A stretch of 64,000 bases of DNA from Owenia fusiformis (taxonomy: Eukaryota; Annelida; Polychaeta; Sabellida; Oweniidae). This document shows, one piece after another, positions 35,001-50,000 of the stretch (the stretch's first letter is position 1; every line of letters begins with the position of its first letter). The DNA is taken from NCBI GenBank assembly GCA_903813345.2, contig CAIIXF020000001.1, positions 53,027,885 to 53,091,884 on the forward strand, given 5' to 3'. Made by a program: the position numbers and the translations under genes. Under the pieces are notes generated by a model. The model ran no database searches, was not told where the DNA came from, and worked only from the letters and a program-made list of their open reading frames with translations.

Positions 35001-38000
35001 CTTGGAATTAAAGTAAACGCTTGGTATATATTACCAATATTATTTTTACCTATTATTGGTGGTACAATGACCAGGTTTCCTTTAATGTCTTTGGTCTTAC
35101 TGTGCAGTTTGTAAAAAGAAAATTCAGAAAGTTGCAATCTTAGATGAAAAACTGGTGAAAATCATACTTGCTACAGCTTTTCCCATTTTCAGAAGCCAAT
35201 AGATCTGTACTTCCACATACTATGACGTTAAGTCTTCTCATATGTATTATTGGTGGTACTAACTGGAGGCAGAATCAGAAATTATGTCAAATAAAAGTAA
35301 CATTTAAGAGATAAATTGTTCTGAATAGTGCATCTTTCATATTTTTCACGATATCTGACAGGTTTTTTGTCCTTTTGCCTCTTTTTAAAAGTACATGCAG
35401 AAGTGAATATTTGATCTAGAGCTCTGAAACTTCCAATATCAGAACTTGGTAGCATTATGTCTTGGTATCTTATGTTTGGGGTCTAAAAAAGTCACAGATG
35501 TTGAAAAAAATATTCATTAAGCAGCAGTTTCAGTTCAAAGTTAGTTAAAACTGCACTCACGACAGCTTTCTCTATTTTTGAACGCCGATAGATCGGTAAG
35601 TATTAGTATTAGTACCTTGAAACTGCTCATATTATGTAGTCTTTGTGGTACTTTCTCATTGCAAAGGTAATTTGAAAACACTGTGACTTACATTTCATGC
35701 GTTACTGAACACTGAAAATGAACCAGCCTATTAGATTTCATCATGATACATTGTACAAAATTGAAAACGTATATATAAAATATGTAGAGTCCTATATTTT
35801 AGTAATGAATGAATTACAATGTCAAGTAACAAGTGAAAATGTTAAAAATGCATTGATTTGCTTTCTATCAATATAAGTTTTTAATTGTATGCTGCAAAAT
35901 GATAACATTGACCACGCCCACTTTCCAGGGGTAGGGTACTATAAAGTCATATTAAAAATCATAAATAGTACATTATCATTATTATAATTGTATTACAATA
36001 TCAAACAAAGCTTGAATTAGTTTTTAGAAAACAATTTTGAGCTATTTAAGCTGCCATCTTTTGCTGGAAGCTACAAATATAAGATACGTGAGACTTAAAA
36101 ATGACTAAAATTGCGTATTTTTTTCCTATTAATTGCAATATTTCTGAGACTAATACAGATATCGGCCTATAACTTTAGGATATTATTCATCTTTGGACTA
36201 GCAATGTGTGCTGTAGAAAGCAGAACAATAGCAACTATATCCTTTATGTTATGAAATAGTCTTATAGTACCCCCTGAAATCGCAGGAATTGAAGTCCAAT
36301 TTCGGCCGTGAAAATTGTTTTTACCACTTTAAAGGCCATCACCTTATATTTTCTTACACGTACTAGGTTACTCTAACACACTGCATTGCCAAAAGTTACT
36401 TCTTGCAAACTTCCGGCAAAACTGTGCCAGCATCTGATACAAAAGGCAAAGCAGATTTTCTAGCAAACTAAAAATCTAAAATAAAGCTTTATGGTAAGTG
36501 CAAATGGATTGATTCCTCTTCAATTGACAAGTACAATAAGTTATTCAATTTTTAGAAAAAGATGATTTTGAATGCTATGAAGTATGTAGGTCTGTGTGCA
36601 AAGTTTTGAATACTCCCCGCTTTCAAATAAAAAATTATTATGAGATATTTATTTACATCAAAAACATTTTCAAAAACCCTAGGGGTAATAATCACAAATT
36701 CCTAAATAATTACACTGAAGAAAAAATGATATTATCATACCAAATCACAGCACTGTATATCAGCAAATGATTTCATAACAATTTTGATTGCAAGTTACTT
36801 TGATTTTCACAGCAGGAAAATACTCAAATGAAGTTTAACGACAAGGATGGGAAGATCTCAAATCGTGAGATTATTTACATGGTTCGACAATTTGAAAAGA
36901 GCATTTTTAAAATTGGAAAATCCCACTGTTTCGACTACTTAATACCTGCGGATGGTATCTACTGAAATATCTTCATGACAGATTATTACAACAATCATTA
37001 TAAGCGGTCTCCTTTATGTTACACTAATAAACATCGTCTAATTATCCACCATCTTTTAATTTAGTATTTGCAAAGGTGAAAAGTTTACCAAGATTCTAGA
37101 CCCAGTTGGCCCTTGTATCATAAACATATTTACTTATCAGCAAATTATAACTATCATAGTGGAAATACTTAAAAGATTATAAATATTGATAACTGAATTG
37201 GAAATTGTGGCAAGCCGTATGCCATACCTTATATAACACTAATATTTAGATAATATTAGTGTATTTATACAAAATGTCCTATATTTGGCTTAAATAATAA
37301 AATCCATAAGTTACGAAGGTTGAGCTATTACAAAAACTTCCATGTTGAGTTTGGCAACAGGAAGAGTGGAGGTATTGTCCAAGTTTGGCAAATCTCCTGA
37401 TCATTATACAGTGTGGTAATCTCCAAAAGCCAGGTAGATTGTGACATAACCAAACTTGGAGGCTGTTTCGGGTCAGGCCGCCTCTGTGGGAACTGGCAGG
37501 CTGTCTATGTAACTGAGAACTCAATTGTTCCCGCTATTCAACTCAAACAGTAATAGGTGTCCTCGACGTTGTTTCTTGCTCTCCAGCCAATGTTATATAA
37601 CACAGTCTGGAAAGCTATAAGTGGCTGTAAATCTAATAAGCTCATAATAGACTAATCTCGCTATTGAAGGGTCAAAAGTCCACCAGCTTATTCCCAACAT
37701 ACCTTAATTATTAATCTTCACGTTGGTTATGCCACACTAAATGTAGGTTTGGATTATAACCTATAATAAGTTCTCCGCCATTTATATAAGCTATAACACA
37801 AGGGATGGGATCACATCCTCCATTACCGAGATAGTAATTTGTCTAAATAATCAAACGCTGAATTTTTGGCAGATTTTCCGAATGAATAAGATTAATCCGC
37901 TGAGAGGTAGTGTGTTGATGAATATATGTAGGACTATGCACAATAGGTGAAGTAAAGTTCACTGTGAAACGACAAAATATTTCCGCCCAAGATACCACTC

Positions 38001-41000
38001 AACATGGCGAAATAAAACAGGTTTACCAACCTATGGTAAACCATTATCAAAACAGCGCCCTCCAACTTGTTTCACTGGAACTATAATTCCAAAACTGCCA
38101 TCTTTCTGAAATATCCCCATGAATTGTCTCAGTGGTGTTATGATTGCTGAAAATGTTAAATCCATAATTTCTGAACTGAATTCTGCTGAAACCGTGGCAA
38201 CAGTGATCTGTGACATTGTACACCCTGCTTGTATGAGTCTCCACTGACTACTAATGGCAAAGCCTGGGCACCATGCCCCATATATGTGTTCAAACTCTGG
38301 CACAATATGTCAAACAATGTGCCAATAATTAGCATTCTGGCAAATACTACGAGGATTTGTGTAATACCCATGCAAGCCTATTTATATTACATCATATTAA
38401 GTGGGCATTATGACAATATGGCAATGCTGTGTGCTATATGTATATAGGTCCTTCGTTGCTTTGGAGCTCTTGGCACCCCTGATATATCCTCTTTGGCAAT
38501 GACATAACCCATACTAGAGCCTCTTTGGCAATGACATAACTCATAGAGTACACACTGGTAGGCATTGTTCCAGCTATCCTTATATACATATATAGCACTA
38601 CAATCTAAAACATGTAATACTTTCCCTAAAATCGGTAATTGCCCACCCACAAATGGCAACTTTCCGATTGAAACCACAAATCAATATAATCTGGCAATAT
38701 ATTTGAAAATGGAGCCTGGTACTGTTATACTATGAATGTACAATATGTTCTTCTTAATATACATGTATATCTATATAGAATCATTAGACTTGATTTGTCT
38801 AAACCCTATCTATCTTGTCATACAATTCCCATTACAAATCTTTTTATTTTCAAGGATAAATTAAGAACCTTCAGGAATTGAAGATATATTATTTACCTCA
38901 AGTTATTATAGAATCATTATAAAGATTTAGGTTTCAAAGTATACATTATGGATATTATGGTTCTGAAAGTTGAATTGAATCAATTGAATATTTAGGTTTT
39001 AAAGTATATAATAGGAATGTTTAGGTTTTTAAGGATGTACATGTATCTTGAATGATTGTGGAAAACCTACCTCTGGATGGTTCATGTGGAGAGAGCTGCT
39101 GTAAGTGTGGCTGTTGATTACTATGAGGCCTGGTGGGGGTGGGGATACCCATGTTGTCAGATGTCACTGGGGTGAAGCCACTGTCTTCCTTGCTACCGTT
39201 ATGTAACATTTGGGATGGAGGCATCACTGGACTATTGGCCATACCTAAATATACAATGGAGTAATTTTAGTTAGCTGAAGAAATAACAATGACAAAATGG
39301 CACCACTTGGTAGGTATTGCAAATGGTCACGATTTGTTACAAATACTAAACACTGGTCACCAACAACAAATCCCAGTTACACATGGTGCATGTAACAATA
39401 TGTAGCCTCTGCTTGGTGGTGGTGACATTAAAAATATATTGATAACCCGCAATATATACCAATACTCTTTAATTTGCATACTTATATGATTTCAAAGTAC
39501 TCCGTTCACTAGAAAAAGGTTGAATTTCAATGGGGGGCAATATAATTTTTACATTACCAACTGGGTCCAGAGCCCGAATGCCTCAATAATGGGAAAATCA
39601 CAGCAGGTTCAAGACAGTAACTTTTAATACACATATTTAATTCTATTTGTGCATATTTTTTATCAATCTGCATTATTATTTATATTTTTTATTAACATTT
39701 TATACAATCTGCTATTATTATCCGAAAGCTACTGTCCGATACTAGGTTTTGAAAAATTAGGTATTTTCAAAAAGGATGCGTCAACAATCAACATTTTCTT
39801 ATAATTATAATTGATATAATGACGTGCACATATTTCATGCAATGCTATAATTGATGTATCTCACATGAGGATATATTAACTGACCACTATAATTAATCTA
39901 CCCTGAAGATGGATAACAATAGCATCTCGCACTTGTGCCCCAAACTCCTAATTACTCCCAAGTTCTAATCAGTTACCCATCAATAAAAGCATGTAGGTCA
40001 GGTTTTAAAATGCAAATTAACAGACAAAAGAGTGGGGTTTGGACATAAAATAATTAACTTGCTTGTAGATAACACTCTAAATTGTATAGAAAACTAAAAT
40101 ATTGAGGAGTTTGTTCATATTTTAGAGAGTTATAGCAAAAATAAGCATGATTCGAATGGAAATTCAATGACGGATATTAACCTGTGATTTAAGGTTCACT
40201 AATTGCAACATGCCCCTAAGTGATAGTAACTCTGAAACAATGCAGTGTTAAATTAGTACATTGTGTATAGAATTGTTCCGCTAATACAATGTTTTTCCGT
40301 CGATTTAATAATTGTTATATGCATCATAATGCCTAGAATATGATGTGGGCGGTGGAAGTTTAAATATGAAACAAAATTAAGTATCAATGGGACATTGTAA
40401 TATAGAATTCCTTATCATCAAATAAACCTACAGTATCACAATGCATAAATTGTATAAACACTATCTTTATGAACCATTCCTCCCAAAAATGTAAGAGAAA
40501 CACCAATAACAAAAAATGTAATTGCAAAATAATTAATAACAGAAACATGTACATCCTACAAGATATTTATAAAATTCCAATCGAATTAATTCCGGGTGCA
40601 TTTTTTTTACCTTATACCATCTGGGTACACATTAATTGATAAATTGGAGTATTTAGCCTGTCAACTCAAATTTATATTGGAATGACCCAGGCAACCAAGT
40701 GGAAAATTCATTAGTGATAAAAAAGCAGAAGAAGCACTTCAGGGCATACATGATGTCCAACGGAGAGGCTAATAGCTTTTGTTTTAGTGGTTCAACTTAA
40801 CTCTTACTTAAGCACACAGGTAAAATTTTGATACCCAACTTAACTATTTAGACAACTTTTGCTTGAATGCAATTTTCTTCATTTGAAAGACTTCCTATAA
40901 TCAAGTAAACCCTCTGATTTCTGTTAATCCCTTGGGCTTATACTGGGCTTATAAGTTTTAGTCGAACAGCACATTTTGAATAACAGTTTTTATTAATATT

Positions 41001-44000
41001 TTAAGGATGAAAAGTCCCAAAAATGGATGGTTCCCAAGATAAGAATCCTCACTGAATATGCAATCCTTCAGTTCAATGATGTAAATGCTGCCCAATAGAC
41101 TATGATCTCCAAATAAAAAGCCATTTAAAAAACTTAAAGCACATTTTTATAATGTGCATGGAATTTATTTTGTAGCCAGGGGGACTTGAGGGCCTGCTGT
41201 AGCAGTCCCCAAAATATCTCCCATTTGGATAAAATTAGACAACTTACTATGCTCCATATCTTGGGAACTAGTTTCCCATGCACCGGGTTGGGGATTTCTT
41301 GTGTAATAACCATTAACTGAATGTTGCTCAGCCTCGTCACCATGGATACTCTCAACCTCTTCCTCTACACTAGACATAGATCCCATGACACGCCTTCGTT
41401 TTGGTCGCCCATAATGTGGACTTTCCATTCCCATAGTACCATTCTGGTTCATATTGTGACCACGGAGATGGATGGAAGGTGGCATAGTCTGGATTTGGTC
41501 ACAGTTGTTATAGTAACTCGGACTCTCAAGTTTGTTGCTATAGTATGGTGACATGTTTTCATTTGTCTGTGTTACTGTATCTGAAAATATATTACCATTT
41601 TTGATAAAAAACTTCTTTATATAAAATGCATTGATAATCAAAATAGAGGCTTTGAGATAATGTGGATAAAATGTGATTTTGGTACTTTGGGAATCTAGCA
41701 ATAATCTATAAACTCAAACAGAGAGGAATTTATAAGAACTGCAGATTTAACAAACTAAACACCAGAAAATCATACAGTCCATTCAAAGAGAAAAGTTGCG
41801 AAGTGATCAAAATAATTAAGAAACTTTAAGAGAGTCATAGTAATCTTGCTAATACATCTACAGGCTGTACATGCATAATCTCCAATGATCAATTCATGTC
41901 TGGGGATCATGGAAAATCTTAACATGATGCCTGTATTACAGCAGAGTGCAATGGTAGATCGCACAAACATGGTGCTATATGATCCCTCTGTCTGGATGAA
42001 TATCACTATAAAGTTCTTGATACAACGCCATATTTAACACCTTCATTGTCGATGAGGTAGATGAAGTGTTTGTTTTTTATAGGTTATTATTACTTATTTC
42101 CATAATCCCATAATTATTAATTCAACCTAATTATTTACATATATTGTGAGGGGCTGAGGCTATATAGCATTATTGGCCCCCAAGATGAAGTATTAACACT
42201 ACCCTTAAAACCATAGATGACATAAGTCTTTCTGGAACATGTCCTAGTATGCACTACAGTATCTTCAAAAACAATCTCCTTAATTAGCAAGGTGTTAATA
42301 CAGAGGGTGTATTTGCAGAATCAATGAGGTAGGCAAAGATTTAACACCATTCCAAACACCTCCATAAATGACAAAGGCCTGGTAGGGGCATGTCCTAGCA
42401 TAAAATACAGTATCCTGAAATAACAGTGTGTTTCTACATGGGCATACAGTAGCTACATAACATCAAACACCTTTCAAGATACCAATGTCTGGTTGAGCAA
42501 GCCACAGTATGACAAGTTACATACCATTATAGTCAAATCATCCTCTTTGGCCTCACCTATATAAGTTTTGCCTCACTTATTCTGAGACCTTTTTAGATAT
42601 TTTGTTATATTTTATTTCTTCAAAATAAAGCTTTAAAAGATAAACAAAGATTTTGTATTGAATTGAAATTTCAAAAATAAAATTAGATTTCCGACATAAA
42701 TGCTAGCATATATATATTTTGTTCAATCTTTAAACATGCTTAATTGTTTATTTTGTTGAACCAAATCTCAGAAGGTAAACCATGTTTCTACAGATATTTA
42801 CTGGAGAAGTATGTGATGGGAATTTGAACTAAGAATGTGTTAGAGAAGAACATGTAAGGTACTATAAGAAGGATCAGGTGAATTCCTGTCTGAGGAATGT
42901 GCTGCATTAATTAAAGTTGAAACCAACATTTACAAAATTAAGAACATTATCTTAAAAATAACAGAGTCTCCCGAGAAGATTTTACACATATAGGTTCAGC
43001 TCAAAATCTACCCCACAGTTATCAGAAAATGAAATAACAAATTAATAAAAAACCTTGTGGGGGTAACTAATTATTAATACTTGATACAAAGGGTCCTGAT
43101 AAACAATCACTTGCTGGTATATTGAATAATTATCGACTTCTAACGATTACATAAACTTTTGTCTGTGAACTTCTCAACCCAGTAAATGGCGCACAGCTAA
43201 TGATATTATTTGTTATTTGATTTGTGAAATGTTCTCTCCTGTTAATGATTAGTATTGTTGTTGCTGTCCGATCATGACAGTTGTTCATATTCTCAAATTT
43301 TCTTCATAATAAGGTTGAAATCTTATGAAATGTTATCTATGATGTAAATTGTGGATTAAAAAAGACATGAACAAATACCTAATAAGGAAGTGATATCACA
43401 AGATCTTGAGTGGTGTCATTTTTATAATTTTACAATGTTGTTATTTACCATTCAATATTACCATAAGATAATGAGAAATATTCTACAAATTATTTTACAT
43501 GTACCTGAAAAACAATCAGAGAAAATAGTAAAAGTTGCTCTCTAATTCAAAACCAAGACAAAATTTAACTTTAATTCAATTCAGCCTTAAGATCAACAGT
43601 CTACACACTAGACAGTGTTACAAGATATGTACAGGTCATACATAAATTCTTAAATATAGTAAAGAAACAATTCGTCCAGCAGACATAATCGAGCAGCCAA
43701 AAACTATAAAAATATATAATGTCTTATATGATAAAATGAAATCGTCTGATCCAATCATTCTGCCCACTGAATCTTACATATATTTACTTTGACGTTAATC
43801 TCTTAAAACTATAACAAGTCTAGTTTTTTGGACTGGAATTTGAAAATGGTGCACATAGTCATATAAGAAAGCAAGTCTAAATGACAACAGCAAATAGATG
43901 AAAAATAAAGGAACAGATTTCAGATTTTCAGATTTCAAAGCTTCATTTTTAAGTCCTGCTCAAGTCTCAGAACAAATAAATATGAATATACAAAGCTAAT

Positions 44001-47000
44001 TTAAGCATATGATATCATCAATTTTCAATGAAATATTTGCGAAAACACAACTGGGGTGAACCATGTAATAATGGTTTGATTTAGCAAAATAGCATCCGGC
44101 TATCTGATAATCACCAACTAATGAACATAATTTCTGATATAGTTACTCGACTTGGCACCTCCAAGACTAGTGTCTAATTGAAAGTTAAGATTATACCTCT
44201 ATCAAATCAACCTGGCAATTGTTTAGACACTACAAAGCTAAATCCAAACATCTAAGATCTCAGTATGTCTGTGTATAATCACATACTACAGTACATACTC
44301 AGCTTGCTGTAAACTAAAAGATGATCAGCAGAATATTTTTCTTTCATTTCGGGCATTTTGATACACCGTGAAGTAAACTTGGCTCTAGTAGATTAAAACC
44401 ATATGATGAATAAAAATAAATAGAATAAAAATCTCAAAATTTGGCGATTTCTAAATCAACCTGACAAATCTTTTTCAACTGACAAAATTACAACTGACTA
44501 TTTAATAAATATTGATAGAAAGTAAAGATGTTGTAATAACAATACATTTCAACAAGATTCTGGACTCCCATCATATTAATGACATCCTTGCCTAAAACAT
44601 TCTAAGCTTTCTCAAGAGTGTCACTAGGAAATTGAAAAACCATTTGATTTAACATTTTCAAGTTCAGTAACATGTATACAAGCCAGATATTTATATTAAG
44701 GATTTCACATGAGTTTGTAATAACAACTTAAAGTCCACTCCAGTTATGTGGACAGATTCATTTTTCATTAGGCTAAAAGAATACCTTTTAAGAATCAACA
44801 ATCTTTATCAAAAAAGTTCCTACCATTTGTTATTTTAGGTTAAGTCAAGGGAAAAGATAGTGAAATTCACTTTAATAATAATAACGAGACTATAGAAGAA
44901 AAACCTAAAATAAGATTGTATTTCTTTATGTACTATTTTTGCAGATGAGCCATGTAAGAAAAGAAGAAGTAGTACAACTAATCCGGCAATTGAAATCTTA
45001 AGGACTAATTTCTATTGGTTCAGGTGGGGCATATCAGATAGAGGATTGGTAGATCTCAATCGAGGTACAGTTCATCAAAATCTGAACTTAACAAAATGTC
45101 ACAGCTCATTGTATTATAATGGTATGTTTTTATAGCAGTTAAACTCCTAGTCTAAACATCATAATAACAACAGTTTTTATTTTGAATAATATGTCCTCAA
45201 TTAATGCCTGACAAGCAAGGAATTTAATATGGTGACAAGGGAAACATTTAACATAATATTTGCAATGGCCATTATGATTCAATAGACATAGAGAGACCCA
45301 CCCTGAATCCCCCTCGGGAAACATACAAGACCAAGTAGACCAAACCTGGTACTGTAGTTTATATGGGGGCTTGACGCATTATATTGATACTTTTTTTATA
45401 TTGTAGAAACAAGCCTGAAAGTACTGCACCATGATATATTCTAACAATTTTAACAAGTAGAAGTTCAGAAGTTGCAAAAATTATATCAAATCTATAATAC
45501 AGATAGTCACACATGAATTACATTGATTTCCTAACATTTGGAGGTAATGACCATACTAAAGCATAACAGAACTTGATTCATTCTATAGTAACCCTCATCA
45601 AATAACACTTCCCTCTGACTTCTACTGAAGATTTCAATTTTGACCCTTGGTCTTAACGATCTCAAATAGCTTTCATGGCATTCTATGGAAATTTGAATGT
45701 TAAATGAATATTAGCTAATTATTAACAGAAAACATGGTGCTGTTACTTTCATATTCTGCTTAAGCATAGGTTAGGTCAGATGTATTTGTTATTTAACGAG
45801 GGTCTATGGTGTCAAACTCTAGCAAAGGGTACACTGATATTATCCACACCATCAGATCAAGTGTATCCCAATATACCAAGGTGGAATTTATAATAATACA
45901 GAGTCTGGTTTACATAATATATTGGCAAACCTCTTATATAATAGTCTGGCGCTCTTATTCTATTGGGAAAATCGAATATTATGAGTAAGTGGTCAGTTTC
46001 TGTATTGTTGCTGTACTGTATAAATGTACACATCATGGCTTGTTAAGCTTTGGAATACAATTCGCAAGTCAGTTTCATTTTGTACTTTTGTATATTTATT
46101 ACCAGGCATAATGTCACAAATTAATAAAGTTATAAATGAGCCAGCAAATCTTTTATCAGCTGGTCAGTTATAAATAATAAATAGAAAGTATCCATCAATA
46201 GTATTTTTTTTTGTTAGACAATTTATTAGTAATTGAGGTCATTTATTATATTTTATATACATATATATAACATACGGTACTTGCTTTTCAGGGTTTCATC
46301 TCAATGGTATGAAAATATGTGCAGATTTCATATCTATTACAACTTCAAATGAAAAACTAGAGACCAATGAGGGAACATATTAGTTACATTATTCATATAA
46401 GATTGTGCCAGAAAATCTCACAGAACAAAAACATACCAAACAAATACTTTCAAAACTTTCCAGATTGTAACTATCTGACCACTTGAGTGTTATTTCATCG
46501 ATTTAATCTCATTTTATTTCAAGTGACAATTTGGTCGATACTTCATCAAGATAATATATGTATTCAATTAAACCTAGATGAACTTTCTGTTACATTGTAA
46601 TTCACACAATAGGAATCTATTAGACAATCGCCATCTCTGCATAATTAATAAAATAATATCGGGGAAACTATACATTGGGTATCATCCAATAAGGTGATAT
46701 TGAAACCTTCTGAATACATGATGTACACGTATTAATTGGTGATCTCATACAATTCCATAAGTCCATACGTGTAATAGGAATACTTTGATCTGAAATATAC
46801 ACTGATAAAGTTCAATAAGTTGTTCATCTTTAATAAACTTTTAATATTTATTATTTCAAATGAGAATGATTCATTTTTTAATTAATTGCGAAAAAACAAA
46901 TACAATACAAATAAGTGTTTTGGTGTCATGGTATAAGTGTTATTTAGGAAAATGAAATTGAAATATGTCTTATTGATTCAATCAATGCTTTCAGTCTTAG

Positions 47001-50000
47001 TCTGTGTTAGTATTAAATCTTGTCTAACAAGAACCAAACTTGTTGCATACCATTGGAGGCGACACAGACATAATATTGTCCTATGTAAATCAATGAATGT
47101 CACAAAACCAATATTTAGGCATATTTTGACCTATTATGACATGGTGTTCATAAATATTTACCATTGAAAAAACAAATAGTCCATTAAAAGACATTTACTG
47201 TTATGTTTTTCAAATGACAGCAGATGCCATTTCTCACGTGGAAAGAAAATTCGCTGAAACATATCTACAGTTATAAAACCAGCTATAAATATCTAATATA
47301 CTGGGAGAGTTTTTAAAGGTGGGGAACACTGAACACACTTCTGGTGAACATCTCTATTTAGTGAACTCCTCACTCTATCGAACAACTCTCGTGAATTCCA
47401 TATTTCTTAATTCCTCGACTATCATTAAAAAATTATTAAATGCGGATGAATGTTATACTTAATGATAGAATCTTTGATTCAAAATCTTGTTTAAATACGT
47501 GTGGATGTTACTGTAATATGTTAATGTTCCTGACTAAATTGTGACCACTCAAAATTGTTAAGATTAGAAAGGTTGTTATCACGGCACTTTATTTCACTTT
47601 TCATGTATAAACCTATGAAGAACTCGAAATAAAGATTCATTCACACTTTCATCACAGTGTCTGTTATCGAATCAGATACTATAGTAACTCTGTGCTAACT
47701 TCAAGATAAATACAGATATATTTGAGTTCAATCTGGGTCACATACCTGGAGGATCAGGTCAAGTTATGATTACATAAAACGAATCAGTTCAATGAATAAT
47801 TGCAATTTTAATACTCCTTTTCAATAGTGTGATTTTCTTCCTTAAAAGAGAGCTTCAACCAGTTACTATTGCCTTCTTTTAATTAAGACAGGAAAAAACA
47901 TTAATCATGCACAATAGCCCTCTGGTATGACAACACATGAAACACATGATCTGCAACACCACGAGCCAGATGTTTGATCAAACATGTAAGAAATAAAATT
48001 GAAATCTTGAGTGTAATGTCACTTCATAACAAAAGTAACAATAACCCCATCCATTGTAAAGTTCAAGTGGAACCCTACCTCCATCATCTCTATACTAACA
48101 TGTAAACTTCAATATTAAGTGAAACCAAAGTGTTCAATTTGTTCGCATCAAGGTCTCTTGTTATTTAACAGAGCACATTTGAGAATTGATCAATTAGAGC
48201 GAACTATTTAGTTTAGAGATGTTCACTTAAGGCTGTTCAATTTGGAGATGTTGAATTAAATAATGTTCAGTTTGGAGGTGTTCAGTTAAAAGGGTGTGCA
48301 GTTTAGGGTGTTTAATTAGAGGGCTGTTTAACTTAGAGGTGCTCACTACAAGGTTGTTCAATATGGAGGTGTTCACTTAGGTGTTCAGTTTTGACTTCAC
48401 TTAAAGATCGGTGTTCAGAGGTTTTCACTTGTGATACTAAACTTGATATACTCACATCTGGTGACACGCAGTAATTCTCTGGCTGAAAAGACACCAGTCG
48501 CTGCAATACTGTCATTTCCGGATACACCAGAATGGATGTTACCAGGAACTGAAAAATAACAAAAATTATAAATATTTATAGAATAAGTATATGTTAATTC
48601 ATACTGTGATTTCCGGATATTCCAAAATGATTGTTACAAAAAGTAAATAAATATAAAAAGAGATCCATTTAACAAATATTTACATCATTAATTATAAATT
48701 AATTGCAATTTTGAATTAATATTTAATAATGTTTCATCTATGGGCGTATGATACTATAATGGTTATAAACAGACAGGATTTTGTAACAAAAAATATGTCT
48801 TCAAAAGATATCTATGAATTTATCTAATTAATTAGAAAATGTAATATTATGTAACTATTTACAATCATATACTGATAAAATATCAGAAATATATTATTTT
48901 TAAATTCAAATTTTTAAATGTTCACTATGGTATACTAAAGAATATTGCCTAACATGCCCAAATATGCAGATGGCCTCATGGTATCACTGTGCATAACATG
49001 TATTTTTTATGTACATACTTTTTAAAGTAAATAAATTAAAAATTAAAAAGCTTCATAAAATCCCATCCCATAATGATACCATAAAAGGCTGCACTGGAAA
49101 ACCTTCAATATCTCAACCCATATTTTCATTTGTAACATTTTGGTCTTTATTTAGTTTTACAGGAAACAAGCCAGTATTGACAAGCCATGTTTATTAAGCA
49201 AACTATAATCAACAATATGTAATTGAATGGAAATTATACATATGATTAATCAAATATAAGAAATTACATGATTTGAACTGAAAGGTCAAAAGGTGACCCT
49301 GCAAACTCAGATAGTCCAATCTTGTATCATAATCCAATAAAATTTGGATTAAATACATACCCAGTCTATTCACTTGCCCAAATCTTTAATTTTCAATGTC
49401 AAACCTAAGCAAATGCCCAAATAGTCTAACAATAAACAAGTAATATCAAAGAAATTAATAAATAAGTTCAGATATTCATGAATTTTGTCTGAAAAAATAT
49501 CTTCATTAATATTCATTATTAAAAGAAATGTCTAATTCTTTTATCGGCATCAAAATTATATGAACGCTATCATATTTTAAAGGAAACATAATTCAGCTGT
49601 TTAAACTAGATTAAATTTTGGTACTTCACACCTCTGAGTCAATATAGTCGTGGAGATGTGGACATATCGGAGGTCCATTCTTGGTCAGTAGCAATTAGCG
49701 GTGAATTCACACGCCAGACAATGTTTTCTTAGCACCTGCCCTTATGCAATAACATCTCAATACTTGTACAATAATAATGACTTAGAGCTCTAAAGATGAT
49801 TGATTTTGGTAAACTTATAAGGCCAGCGAACTTGAATAATATTCGATAGGCTCTTTAAAGAGAGCCTTTACAGTACTAAGGCAACAGTATCTATAGCTAA
49901 ACATTTTGGCTATTTACAAGTAAAAACTCTATTGTCGAGTATTGGTTCAGCCGCAGTTACATTATTAGCATACAGGGCCTCTATTTTAACAATCACAAAT

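Noticed and set aside
37279-37524. Minus-strand 81-codon frame ([15 protein letters not shown]...)
   Set aside because: No known motif, no splice context fitting NFI phase, and no repeat evidence; treated as chance.
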